Shown here: positions 1-7,881 of the stretch, piece after piece
How positions within the stretch are numbered: the first letter of the stretch is position 1
Layout: each line of letters opens with the position of its first letter
Assembly (NCBI GenBank): GCA_036746315.1
Contig: DAIOEK010000029.1
Span: 1 to 35,661, forward strand
DNA: 35,661 bases
Source of the DNA: DAIOEK01 sp036746315
GTDB taxonomy: Bacteria; Chloroflexota; Anaerolineae; Anaerolineales; Anaerolineaceae
Direction of reading: 5' to 3'
Translations under genes and position numbers: made by a program
Notes under the pieces: generated by a model
Told to the model about the DNA's origin: nothing
The model's input: the letters and a program-made list of their open reading frames with translations, nothing else
The model's database searches: none

Positions 1-249
1 GCCGTTATCAATAAAAAACCTGGGCCCGATCCGGGCTGCCGGATGGATCTCGATCCCCGTCCACCAGCGGTTGATTTGCGAAATGCTTCTCCCGATCAGT
101 TTCAACTGGTGCTGCCAGAACCAATGCGCCAGACGATGCCCCCATACCGCCTGCAAGCCGGGGTAGCACAGCAGCACTTCCAGCGTGGTGCGGGCGGCAG
201 GGTCCCGATCATAGATGGATTGGATGTCCTGTTTGATGACTCGCAACAT
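1..249 (-). CDS. cysE: Serine O-acetyltransferase, N-terminal part (cut by window edge)
   Basis: Acetylates L-serine with acetyl-CoA to O-acetylserine, the substrate of the cysteine synthase encoded just upstream. The ATG at 249-247 opens 83 codons that run off the window. The N-terminus (MLRVIKQDIQSIYDRDPAAR) and the segments RLAHWFW and GIEIHPAARIGPRFFIDNG match the short serine acetyltransferase type. HPAARIGPRFFIDNG is the start of the left-handed beta-helix hexapeptide repeats that carry the active site. The N-terminal helical domain is much shorter than in E. coli CysE, as in many Gram-positive-like SATs. Only 3 nt separate it from the cysK stop, so the two are almost certainly one operon and may form the cysteine synthase complex. 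The C-terminal part lies outside the window. Confidence 0.93.
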   Translation of the reverse strand, partial: MLRVIKQDIQSIYDRDPAARTTLEVLLCYPGLQAVWGHRLAHWFWQHQLKLIGRSISQINRWWTGIEIHPAARIGPRFFIDNG

Positions 250-252
250 GGG

Positions 253-1191
253 TTAACCTTCATCCTGCAAATTGGCAAATAATGGTGTGCTTAAATATCG
301 CTCCCCAAAGGAGGGGATGATCACCACGATCAATTTTCCTTTATTCTCTGCACGGGCTGCGACCTGTAAAGCAGACCAGACTGCCGCACCGCTGGAAATA
401 CCCACCAAAATGCCCTCTTCCCGTGCCATGCGGCGGGCAGCGTCAAAGGCATCATCCGATTTCACTCGAATAACTTCATCGTAAATTTGGGTATTCAGCA
501 CGTCGGGAATGAATCCGGCGCCGATACCCTGAATGGGGTGGGGACCTTTTTGTCCTCCGGATAATACCGGGGATGCGTCAGGCTCGACGGCGATCACTTT
601 TGCAGTTGGTTTGCGTAGTTTCAGTACTTCTCCAACACCGGTGATGGTGCCGCCGGTGCCCACGCCTGCAATGAAGATGTCCACTTTCCCTTCCGTATCT
701 CTCCATATCTCTTCTGCGGTGGATTTGCGGTGGATTTCAGGATTGGCGGGATTTTTAAATTGCTGCAGGATCAAATACCGCGGATCTGAAGCGGCAAGTT
801 CTTCCGCCACACGAATGGCGCCAGCCATGCCTTCTGCGCCGGGGGTCAGGATTAATTCAGCACCGTAAGCTCTGAGAAGCAACCGGCGTTCCCTGCTCAT
901 GGTTTCGGGCATGGTGAGTGCGACTTTGTATCCTTTTGCAGCCGCGACGAAAGCCAGGGCAATACCTGTATTGCCTGAGGTCGGCTCCAGGATTATGGTA
1001 TCTGGTTTGATCAGCCCGGCCTGTTCGGCTGCCTCGATCATGGCAAATCCAATGCGATCTTTTACACTGTGTGCCGGATTATAGAATTCGAGTTTAACAA
1101 CAATTTCTGCGCCTATACCTTTTGACAGGCGATTTAATCTTACGAGTGGTGTATTACCGATGAGGTCGGTAACTGAATTGGCAATGTTCAT
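253..1191 (-). CDS. cysK: Cysteine synthase A (O-acetylserine sulfhydrylase)
   Basis: PLP enzyme that makes L-cysteine from O-acetylserine and sulfide in the cytoplasm. At 312 aa it is normal length for CysK. Visible features are the PLP lysine in NPAHSVKDRIG (K44), the substrate loop TSGNTGIA, the phosphate-binding GVGTGGTITG loop, and SSGAA near the C-terminus. The ATG at 1191-1189 has an AAGGAG ribosome site about 6 nt upstream, so the start is well supported. It heads a cysK-cysE operon with a promoter at 1378-1405 and a leader of roughly 180 nt containing a terminator-like hairpin. Cystathionine beta-synthase is a distant alternative, but there are no CBS regulatory domains and cysE follows, so CysK is the better call. 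Confidence 0.95.
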   Translation of the reverse strand: MNIANSVTDLIGNTPLVRLNRLSKGIGAEIVVKLEFYNPAHSVKDRIGFAMIEAAEQAGLIKPDTIILEPTSGNTGIALAFVAAAKGYKVALTMPETMSRERRLLLRAYGAELILTPGAEGMAGAIRVAEELAASDPRYLILQQFKNPANPEIHRKSTAEEIWRDTEGKVDIFIAGVGTGGTITGVGEVLKLRKPTAKVIAVEPDASPVLSGGQKGPHPIQGIGAGFIPDVLNTQIYDEVIRVKSDDAFDAARRMAREEGILVGISSGAAVWSALQVAARAENKGKLIVVIIPSFGERYLSTPLFANLQDEG

Positions 1192-1212
1192 TATCTACTC
1201 CTTGAAAGGTAA

Positions 1213-1277
1213 ATCTTAAAATAAAACACCCCATCGACAGGCGAATCTGCGGGTAAGGAGACCGTCCTGGTGGGGTG
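1213..1277 (-). terminator. Terminator-like hairpin in the cysK leader (candidate attenuator)
   Basis: A perfect 7-bp stem (cacccca at 1227-1233 with tggggtg at 1271-1277 on the plus strand) closes a 37-nt interior that can form two small inner hairpins. Read on the minus strand it is followed directly by a T-rich tract (GGGGTGTTTTATTTT). It lies between the cysK promoter and the cysK ribosome site, where a conditional terminator would act. The sequence evidence is the stem and T tract; conditional control is inference. It could also be a plain terminator for acnA, although it lies about 170 nt after that gene and after a new promoter. Confidence 0.55.
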
Positions 1278-1377
1278 CTGTGTATGTCAAAGTACCGGAA
1301 CGGCTATTTCCCTCCCCGCCCGGAACAGATGCAAAGTAAATGGGTGAATGAATGGTTTATTCGCATAACTTGGATAG

Positions 1378-1405
1378 ATGTTACCATGCAGATAAAGATT
1401 GTCAA
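1378..1405 (-). promoter_or_regulatory. Sigma-70 type promoter of cysK-cysE
   Basis: On the minus strand TTGACA (plus 1405-1400) is followed after 16 nt by TAACAT (plus 1383-1378). This is a consensus -35 and a good -10 at near-ideal spacing, directed towards cysK. Transcription would start near 1371 and give a leader of about 180 nt. Confidence 0.75.
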
Positions 1406-1442
1406 GGAATTAGGTAATAATTTGCGATTTTGTAAAACCTTT

Positions 1443-4124
1443 TCACTCCAGCAACTGAAAAACTCCGCCCTTGCGGATACATTGCACTTCATATTCCGAC
1501 TGCATCAATGCCCTGACCTTGAAAGAGGTGGCGTGGTTGGCATCCACCGCGGTAACCATCAGGGGCGCATGCGGGGCAAGGCGACTGATATTTTGGATCG
1601 AGTAGGTTTCCCTGCCGGTCAAGCCAAGTGATGAGACGGAGTCACCATTATCAAATTGGAGGGGGAGTATGCCCATCCCGACCAAATTGGATCGGTGAAT
1701 TCGTTCAAAAGATCCGGCAATTACCGCCTTCACGCCGAGAAGCTTGGGACCTTTGGCTGCCCAATCGCGGCTGGATCCGGTGCCATATTCCTTGCCGGCA
1801 AGAATAATAAGTGGTGTGCCTTCCTGTAAGTAGCGCATGGCAGCGTCGAAAATATCCATCTCTGCACCATCTGGAAGATGGATTGTTTTTCCACCTTGGA
1901 ACCGGGGCACCATCAAGTTCTGGATGCGAATATTGGCAAAGGTTCCACGCACCATCACCTCGTGATTTCCGCGCCGGGTGCCATAGGTGTTGAAGTCGAC
2001 GGGTTTGATCCCTTTTTCCAGGAGATATTTTGCTGCCGGGGTTCCGTAGGTGATTGCTCCGGCTGGTGAGATATGATCGGTGGTAATGGAATCGCCGAAA
2101 ACCGCCAACGCTCTGGCGTTCAGGATATCATCAGTTATCCCTGCTTCAGGCTCACAAAAAGGCGTTTCCTTTAGGTAAGTCGATGTTCCATCCCAGGGAT
2201 ACAGATTAGAACCTTTTATGTCCATTTTTTGCCATCGTGCATCACCTTCGAACAGATCGGCGTATTTGGTTTGGAAGATGCCAGGTTGGATGACCTCCTG
2301 CTCAATCCGGCGGATATCTTCGAGTGTTGGCATGATATCTTTGAGAAATACATCTTTACCCGACGAACTCATACCAATTGGGTCGGATATCAAATTCATC
2401 CGAATATTTCCCGCGAGGGCATAAGCTACTACCAGCGCCGGTGAGGCCAGGAAGTTAGCCTGTACCTGTGGGTGAACCCGTCCTTCAAAATTACGATTAC
2501 CACTAATCACGGCTGCCGCAATCAGATGGTGGTCTTCAATGGCTTTGCTTACTTCCGCAGTCAGAGGCCCTGAATTTCCGATGCAGGTTGCACAGCCAAA
2601 ACCATTTACATAGAAACCCAGGGCTTCCAAATATGGAAGCAGACCTGCTAGCTGTAGATACTCCACCACAACCTTGGAGCCAGGGGTGAAGCTTGTCTTG
2701 ACATAGGGTTGGCTGGACAAACCCATTTCCACGGCTTTTTTCGCCACCAGCCCGGCGGCGATCAGTGCGGTTGGATTAGAAGTGTTGGTACATGATGTAA
2801 TCGCCGCCAGAACAACCGCCCCATGGTCCAAAGTGTAGTTCTTTTGTTGGATGATGAGCGAAACCGGCTGCTTTGCCTGGTCTGGAGCGATTGCATATCC
2901 ACGTTCTGTGAGGGGTTTGGATAAAATGGCATTAAATGTTTCTGCCACATTCTCCAGTGATATCAAATCCTGGGGGCGTTTGGGACCGGCAAGGGAAGGT
3001 TGAATGGTCGATAAATCCAACTCCACGATTTCACTATATTCAGGTTCGGGTCGTAAATCGGAGCGGTACAGGTCTTGCGCCTGATAATACTTTTGCACCA
3101 GTTCAACCAATTCGGCTGAACGGTGTGTCCCCTCCAGGTATTTTAGCGTCTGGCTGTCCACCGGGAAATAGCCTACAGTGGCACCATATTCCGGTGCCAT
3201 ATTGGCAAGCATGGCTCTATCCGGTACAGATAATGCTGCCAACGAAGGGCCGAAAAACTCCACGAATTTATTTACTACGCCCTGTTTTCTGAGCAGGTGC
3301 GTTAATGTAAGGACAATATCGGTTGGCATGGCTGCGGGGTGGAGTTCTCCCGTCAGGTGTACACCGACCACATCCGGTATCAAGACTTCGACCGGTTGCC
3401 CGAGCATGGCGGCGATGGCTTCAATACCTCCGACACCCCACCCCAATACTCCCAACCCGTTGATCATGGTGGAGTGCGAATCGGTGCCTACCAGTGTATC
3501 GGGATAGAGCCAGGTCCTTCCTTCGCGTTGGGATGTGAGGACGCCGCTGGCGAGATATTCCAGGTTCACTTGATGTACTATGCCGTTGCCCGGTGGGACA
3601 ATTCTCAGATTATTAAAGCTTTGCTGCGCCCATTTGAGTAGTTTGTACCTTTCACCATTGCGCTGGAATTCCAAATCCCGGTTCATTGCCAGTGCTTTTG
3701 AATCACCGTAATAATCCACCTGAAGGGAATGATCCGCCACCAGATCGACAGGGATGAGCGGATTTATGGAGGCGGGGTTTTTGCCTTTCCTGGTTTGTGC
3801 TGACCTCAAAGATGCCAGATCAACAATGACCGGCACACCGGTAAGATCCTGCAATAACACCCTACCGGGTGTGAATCCAATGGTTTCGCTGCCATGCGAT
3901 CCATTGGGCTGCCAGGCAGCCAGTTTTTCCAAATCGTTCAAATTATTTGACCCCCAGGCATTTGCGCGCAGCATGTTTTCCAGCAGAATACGGATGGAAT
4001 AGGGCATGTTGCGAATGGATTTTTGATACAGCTTTTCGATTTGTTGTAACGGAAAATAGCTGTAAATATTTCCATTTATTTCGATATGGGCAATCTCAAA
4101 TTCATATGTCCGTTTCATCTTCAC
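1443..4124 (-). CDS. acnA: Aconitate hydratase (aconitase A type)
   Basis: Converts citrate to isocitrate through cis-aconitate using a [4Fe-4S] cluster; cytoplasmic TCA enzyme. The 893 aa length and domain order (three N-terminal domains, linker, C-terminal swivel domain) match the AcnA/IRP1 family. Cluster ligands are visible as C445 in AITSCTNTSNP and C511/C514 in GFGCATCIG. Other family motifs are LVGTDSHSTM, GDSITTDHISPAG and KEYGTGSSRDWAAKGP. The likely start is GTG at 4124, whose last two bases overlap the TGA stop of icd (GTGA); an in-frame ATG at 4118 is the alternative, and neither has a strong ribosome site. The overlap indicates translational coupling to icd. The gene is the second of an icd-acnA operon that diverges from the IclR regulator and gltA. 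Confidence 0.96.
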   Translation of the reverse strand: MKMKRTYEFEIAHIEINGNIYSYFPLQQIEKLYQKSIRNMPYSIRILLENMLRANAWGSNNLNDLEKLAAWQPNGSHGSETIGFTPGRVLLQDLTGVPVIVDLASLRSAQTRKGKNPASINPLIPVDLVADHSLQVDYYGDSKALAMNRDLEFQRNGERYKLLKWAQQSFNNLRIVPPGNGIVHQVNLEYLASGVLTSQREGRTWLYPDTLVGTDSHSTMINGLGVLGWGVGGIEAIAAMLGQPVEVLIPDVVGVHLTGELHPAAMPTDIVLTLTHLLRKQGVVNKFVEFFGPSLAALSVPDRAMLANMAPEYGATVGYFPVDSQTLKYLEGTHRSAELVELVQKYYQAQDLYRSDLRPEPEYSEIVELDLSTIQPSLAGPKRPQDLISLENVAETFNAILSKPLTERGYAIAPDQAKQPVSLIIQQKNYTLDHGAVVLAAITSCTNTSNPTALIAAGLVAKKAVEMGLSSQPYVKTSFTPGSKVVVEYLQLAGLLPYLEALGFYVNGFGCATCIGNSGPLTAEVSKAIEDHHLIAAAVISGNRNFEGRVHPQVQANFLASPALVVAYALAGNIRMNLISDPIGMSSSGKDVFLKDIMPTLEDIRRIEQEVIQPGIFQTKYADLFEGDARWQKMDIKGSNLYPWDGTSTYLKETPFCEPEAGITDDILNARALAVFGDSITTDHISPAGAITYGTPAAKYLLEKGIKPVDFNTYGTRRGNHEVMVRGTFANIRIQNLMVPRFQGGKTIHLPDGAEMDIFDAAMRYLQEGTPLIILAGKEYGTGSSRDWAAKGPKLLGVKAVIAGSFERIHRSNLVGMGILPLQFDNGDSVSSLGLTGRETYSIQNISRLAPHAPLMVTAVDANHATSFKVRALMQSEYEVQCIRKGGVFQLLE

Positions 4125-5413
4125 GCTCGCAATGTTTGAATGAGGTAGTCTGCAAATTCACGCGTGCCAACCAGCGTGGCGCTTTTCATTTGTTCAAAAA
4201 AGTCGAACGTAACTACTTTATTCCGGATTGCTGTTTCTATGGCAGTTTCTACTAACTGGGCGCTTTCCTGCCAGCCAAGATAATCCAACATTATGGCTCC
4301 GGATAATAGCAGCGAACTGGGATTGGCTTTATCCTGACCGGCGATGGATGGAGCTGTGCCATGGGTTGCCTCGAATATGGCTGTCCCGGTTTCATAATTG
4401 ATATTTCCTCCAGGTGCGATCCCAATCCCGCCAACGAGAGCAGCCAGTGCATCCGCCAAATAATCGCCATTCAGGTTTGTGGTTACCACTATGTCGAATT
4501 CCTCAGGGTGGGAGATGGATCTTTCGAACATGGCATCGGTGAGGATCTCATTGATATAGATTTTCCCATCAGCCAGAGCTGCCTGCCACTGTGCATCCGC
4601 TGCCTGTTGATCAAGTTCTTTTTGTGCACTTTGGTAATCGCTTTGTGTGTGGGTATAATCCGGGAACTCTGTTTTCGCCTGCTGATATGCCCAGCGGGCA
4701 AAAGCGCCTTCGGTGTACTTCATGATATTGCCCTTATGTACCAGGGTGATTTTCTTGCGCTTGTTCTGGATGGCATATTCGATTGCTGCGCGGACCAACC
4801 GGGCAGTTTCATCCCTTGAAACGGGTTTGATACCCAGTCCGCTGGTGTCTGGAAAACGCATTTTGGCGAACTCTGTCGGATAGTTTTGCGCCAGCCAGCT
4901 TCGCAACGCAGTGGCTTGTGGGCTGTCAAACGGGTAATCCATGCCCGCGTATACATCCTCCACGTTTTCCCTGAACAAAACAATATTTACTTTTTCAGGA
5001 TATTTCATCGGAGAAGGGGCGCCTTCAAAATATCGCACCAGGCGCAGACAAACATACAAATCCAATTCTTTGCGCAACGCGACATTGATGGAGCGGATGC
5101 CTTCTCCAATCGGCGTGGTAAGCGGGCCTTTGATACCGACATGAAAATCCCGAATGGCACCAATTGTTTCCTCGGGTAGCCATGTTCCCATGGTGTTGAA
5201 TGCTTTCCCACCGGCAAGGACTTCTTTCCAGGCAATCCTTCGTTTTCCCTGGTATGCAACCTCAACTGCCACATCCAGTACTCGACGGGCTGATTGCCAG
5301 ATTTCCGGACCGATGCCATCCCCTTCAATGTAAGGGATGATGGGACACTCGGGTACTATCAGACTGCCATTTTCGAGGTGTATTCGTTGCGATTCAAGGT
5401 TTGTCTTTTCCAT
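4121..5413 (-). CDS. icd: Isocitrate dehydrogenase, E. coli-type fold, probably NAD-dependent
   Basis: Oxidatively decarboxylates isocitrate to 2-oxoglutarate. I start it at ATG 5413 (430 aa), with an AGGATGG ribosome site 7 nt upstream; the reading frame stays open far upstream (to 6028), but that part lies over the regulator gene. The substrate site is visible as GPLTTP, RSINVALRKELDLY (S108 equals the E. coli phosphorylated serine 113) and the FRENVEDVYAG segment. The cofactor pocket is notable: where NADP enzymes have Lys344, Tyr345, Val351, Tyr391 and Arg395 (E. coli numbering), this protein has S356, I357, A363, F403 and E407. Loss of the 2'-phosphate-binding Lys/Tyr/Arg set, with Ile and Ala at positions 345/351, is the pattern of NAD-using enzymes. 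Cofactor choice is inferred from these residues. It is the first gene of icd-acnA. Confidence 0.94.
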   Translation of the reverse strand: MEKTNLESQRIHLENGSLIVPECPIIPYIEGDGIGPEIWQSARRVLDVAVEVAYQGKRRIAWKEVLAGGKAFNTMGTWLPEETIGAIRDFHVGIKGPLTTPIGEGIRSINVALRKELDLYVCLRLVRYFEGAPSPMKYPEKVNIVLFRENVEDVYAGMDYPFDSPQATALRSWLAQNYPTEFAKMRFPDTSGLGIKPVSRDETARLVRAAIEYAIQNKRKKITLVHKGNIMKYTEGAFARWAYQQAKTEFPDYTHTQSDYQSAQKELDQQAADAQWQAALADGKIYINEILTDAMFERSISHPEEFDIVVTTNLNGDYLADALAALVGGIGIAPGGNINYETGTAIFEATHGTAPSIAGQDKANPSSLLLSGAIMLDYLGWQESAQLVETAIETAIRNKVVTFDFFEQMKSATLVGTREFADYLIQTLRA

Positions 5414-5444
5414 CCGCCATCCTAAAACTCGATAGTCTTTTCTA

Positions 5445-5473
5445 TTGACAAGAATTCGAGAATTCTGTATATT
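5445..5473 (+). promoter_or_regulatory. Promoter of the iclR-gltA operon with a palindrome in its spacer
   Basis: TTGACA (5445-5450) and TATATT (5468-5473) are 17 nt apart, a near-ideal sigma-70 promoter. The spacer holds the inverted repeat AGAATTCGAGAATTCT (5451-5466; arms AGAATT/AATTCT). An operator between -35 and -10 would block polymerase directly, which suits autorepression by the adjacent IclR-family regulator. On the other strand a TATAAT (plus 5479-5474) lies almost back to back and is a candidate -10 for icd-acnA. Confidence 0.7.
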
Positions 5474-5483
5474 ATTATACATT

Positions 5484-5515
5484 AATATATGGGACAATGT
5501 ACCAATATATGAGAC
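5484..5515. promoter_or_regulatory. Direct repeats between iclR and icd (candidate regulator site)
   Basis: AATATATGGGAC (5484-5495) recurs as AATATATGAGAC (5504-5515) with a 20-nt period, about two helical turns, so both copies face the same side of the DNA. They lie downstream of the iclR start of transcription and over the -35 region of the opposite icd promoter. Binding here could control both directions. The binding protein is not known; the IclR-family product is the obvious candidate. Confidence 0.5.
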
Positions 5516-5525
5516 GGTGAATATT

Positions 5526-6326
5526 ATGAAAGAAACTGAAGATAAAGGTGTTCTGGCGCATCTGTGTGAAATACTGGACTGTTTCAGCGTGGACAAACCG
5601 GAAATCGGGGTGCGTGAAATTGCCCGGATGACCGGTTTAACGACCAGTACAGTAGGTCGGCTGATGACGGCGATGAAAGAACGGGGCATCCTCAACCAAA
5701 ATGCTGCCACACGCGGATACTCACTGGGTATTCGACTGCTGACCTGGACCGGTGTATATCTCACCTCATTGGATATACGGACAATTGCGCAGCCGATCAT
5801 GAGTGAGTTACAACAGGTCACACAGGAAACGATCAGTTTATATCTGCGCGATGGGCATGATCGGGTTTGCGTGGAGCGTCTTGAATCACCCCAGACGGTG
5901 AGAATCGTTGCCCGCCTGGGCAGGCGACTGCCATTATATGCCGGATCAGCCGGAAAGGCGATCCTGGCGTATCTACCGGATACAGTGATCAAGGATATTG
6001 TGGAAGCCAGCAGCCTGACACCATTCACTGCAAGGACGATTACAGATCCAGTGGTGTTGCACGAAGAGCTTGAAAAGGTTCGTCAGAAAGGGTACGCCTT
6101 TTCTCATGGTGAGTGGATACAAGACGCTTCGGGGGTAGCTGCGCCTATTTTTGGACCAAACCGGGAAGTGATCGGTGCGCTCACCATATCAGGGCCATCA
6201 CAACGTTTTACCCGAGAGACGATTGAGAAGTATGCCAGAGAAGTGGTTGCATCCGCACAGGATATTTCCAGGCAAATGGGTTTCAGCTATTACAGTTCGT
6301 CGGGTTTTGGAAGGAGAGTCAAATGA
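5526..6326 (+). CDS. IclR-family transcriptional regulator
   Basis: A 266-aa DNA-binding regulator with the IclR layout: N-terminal winged helix-turn-helix (about residues 8-65, including VREIARMTGLTTSTVGRLM) and a C-terminal effector-binding domain (about 80-255, with LPLYAGSAGKAILAYLP and the final GALTISGP). The start is set at ATG 5526; the frame is open further upstream, but that stretch holds the promoter and operators. Its stop overlaps the gltA start (ATGA), so the two are co-transcribed and coupled. Because it also sits divergently from icd-acnA, a likely role is controlling the citrate-to-2-oxoglutarate enzymes in response to a small organic acid. The effector cannot be read from the sequence. 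Confidence 0.9.
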   Translation: MKETEDKGVLAHLCEILDCFSVDKPEIGVREIARMTGLTTSTVGRLMTAMKERGILNQNAATRGYSLGIRLLTWTGVYLTSLDIRTIAQPIMSELQQVTQETISLYLRDGHDRVCVERLESPQTVRIVARLGRRLPLYAGSAGKAILAYLPDTVIKDIVEASSLTPFTARTITDPVVLHEELEKVRQKGYAFSHGEWIQDASGVAAPIFGPNREVIGALTISGPSQRFTRETIEKYAREVVASAQDISRQMGFSYYSSSGFGRRVK

Positions 6327-7636
6327 AAATCGAAGAAAGAATTGCCTCCAAACTTTCTGCTGAAAAGGAAAGGATGAGGCAGCTTATTCAGGAGAATGGC
6401 TCCTTCCATGTTGCAGATGTTACCGTCGAGCAAATCTATGGTGGCATTCGAGGTGTGCCTATTCAGGTCAGTGATGTATCTTATGTCCATCCTTTGAAAG
6501 GTCTGGAATTGCGTGGTTATACCGTTCAGGAAGTGCTGGAACTGTTGCCAAAAGCGGATCACGGCGAATTTCCTCTGGCGGGTGGGCTGTATTACCTGCT
6601 GATGACGGGCGAAATGCCCACCAAAGAGGAAGCCAACGAAGTCGAAATCGAATGGAAAGTCCGCAGTAATGTTCCTGAGCATGTCTTTAAATCATTGCAG
6701 CCCATGCCGGCATATACCCATCCGATGACCTTATTTTCGCAGGCAATACTGGCTCTACAGAGTGAATCGGTATTTGCACGGCGCTTCTACTATGGTATTG
6801 ATAAAAAAGATTACTGGGGATTCTATCTGGAAGACAGCTTGAATTTAACGGCGAAACTCCCCACCATTATTGCCAATATTTACAATCTCAAGTATCGGGG
6901 TGGCATTTTTGTGCAGCCTAATCCCAAGCTGGATTGGAGCGCGAATTTTGCTTATATGATCGGCAAGAATGACCGGGCATACATGGATCTGATGCGGCTA
7001 TTTGTCGTATTGCATTCCGATCATGAAGGAGCCAATGTCAGCGCGCATGCCAGCCATCTGGTGGGTTCCGCATTATCCGATATTTACCTTTCCTGTGCGG
7101 CGGGAATGGAAGGCTTAGCCGGTCCGTTGCATGGGTTGGCAAACCAGGAATGCCTGCGCTGGCTGCAGGACGTTCTGGCATATTTTGACGGATTGCCCAC
7201 CCAGGAAGAGTTGACCGATTACCTGGTTAACTTTTTGAAGAGTGGACGCATCATACCTGGCTATGGACATGCTGTATTGCGGGTTACCGACCCTCGATTT
7301 ACCGCACAATATGAATTTGCCAAGAAGTACATGCCAGAATACGAGTTATTTAAACTGGTAGATATGGTCTACCAGATTTTGCCGAATATTCTGCAAAACA
7401 CAAATAAAGTAAAGAATCCCTGGCCCAATGTGGATGCCATTAATGGAACTTTGCAGTGCTACTTTGATCTAACCGAATCCGATTTTTACACTGTTTTATT
7501 TGGCTTTAGTCGTATTCTGGGTATCACCACCCATGTTACCTGGTCCAGAGCAATGGGGAAGCCTTTGGAAAGACCAAAATCACTGACAACAGATATTCTG
7601 GAACAAATCATTTCGCAAAGCGAAGCGAACGACTGA
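6323..7636 (+). CDS. gltA: Citrate synthase, mitochondrial (eukaryote-like) type
   Basis: Condenses oxaloacetate and acetyl-CoA to citrate, supplying acnA and icd on the opposite strand. The 437 aa carry the catalytic triad: H270 in GPLHGLANQE, H316 in PGYGHAVLR, and D371 in PWPNVDAING. The segments SDHEGANVSAHASHLVGSAL, GLAGPLHGLANQE and PLERPKS match mitochondrial citrate synthases far better than the NADH-inhibited E. coli GltA type. This eukaryote-like bacterial form is known, for example, from Geobacter. The ATG at 6323 has an AAGGAGAG ribosome site and overlaps the iclR stop. A strong terminator follows at 7673-7708. Confidence 0.95.
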   Translation: MKIEERIASKLSAEKERMRQLIQENGSFHVADVTVEQIYGGIRGVPIQVSDVSYVHPLKGLELRGYTVQEVLELLPKADHGEFPLAGGLYYLLMTGEMPTKEEANEVEIEWKVRSNVPEHVFKSLQPMPAYTHPMTLFSQAILALQSESVFARRFYYGIDKKDYWGFYLEDSLNLTAKLPTIIANIYNLKYRGGIFVQPNPKLDWSANFAYMIGKNDRAYMDLMRLFVVLHSDHEGANVSAHASHLVGSALSDIYLSCAAGMEGLAGPLHGLANQECLRWLQDVLAYFDGLPTQEELTDYLVNFLKSGRIIPGYGHAVLRVTDPRFTAQYEFAKKYMPEYELFKLVDMVYQILPNILQNTNKVKNPWPNVDAINGTLQCYFDLTESDFYTVLFGFSRILGITTHVTWSRAMGKPLERPKSLTTDILEQIISQSEAND

Positions 7637-7672
7637 GCCTTTAAGAAATCAGCCATCCTATTTCTCCTTAGA

Positions 7673-7708
7673 AACAGACTGCCCCAAGCAAACTTGGGGC
7701 AGTCTGTT
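7673..7708. terminator. Strong terminator after gltA
   Basis: A perfect 16-bp stem (AACAGACTGCCCCAAG with its complement) with a CAAA loop, at 7673-7688 and 7693-7708. The stem ends in TT followed by ATAT, so the U tract is weak, but the long GC-rich stem makes this a convincing end to iclR-gltA. Confidence 0.85.
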
Positions 7709-7790
7709 ATATCCGCTGCGCATCCAATCAAAAATTGGAGCAAGACCATTCCTGAGGAAGCATTTTTTGTTACCATTTTATGGAACTCTC

Positions 7791-7834
7791 TTCACATTTT
7801 CTTCAAATCTTGTTCAAATTATCTACACATTCAG
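7791..7834 (+). promoter_or_regulatory. Four 11-nt direct repeats upstream of the Fe-S protein gene (Pho-box-like)
   Basis: Four successive 11-nt units: TTCACATTTTC (7791), TTCAAATCTTG (7802), TTCAAATTATC (7813), TACACATTCAG (7824). The first five or six bases of each follow the pattern T(T/A)CA(C/A)A. Exact 11-nt phasing of a TTCACA-like half-site is the architecture recognised by OmpR/PhoB-family response regulators (Pho boxes of Gram-positive and actinobacterial type). The array ends 47 nt before the GTG start. The repeats are seen directly; the regulator class is inferred. Confidence 0.5.
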
Positions 7835-7881
7835 TAATTAAAATCAAATTGTTATTGAAACCAAAACTTTGGAGGATGGGT

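Noticed and set aside
1192..1380. T-box or SAM riboswitch in the cysK leader
   Set aside because: The conserved T-box antiterminator sequence and the SAM-I core are not visible. Only a terminator-like hairpin is supported.
5414..6028. Open frame extending icd to 635 aa
   Set aside because: The extra 205 codons lie antisense over the IclR gene and the promoters. The strong ribosome site is at ATG 5413, where the family N-terminus begins.
7780..7881. Upstream start of the Fe-S membrane protein at 7780
   Set aside because: The extra 34 residues are not family-like and cover the 11-nt repeat array. The GGAGG site fits GTG 7882.
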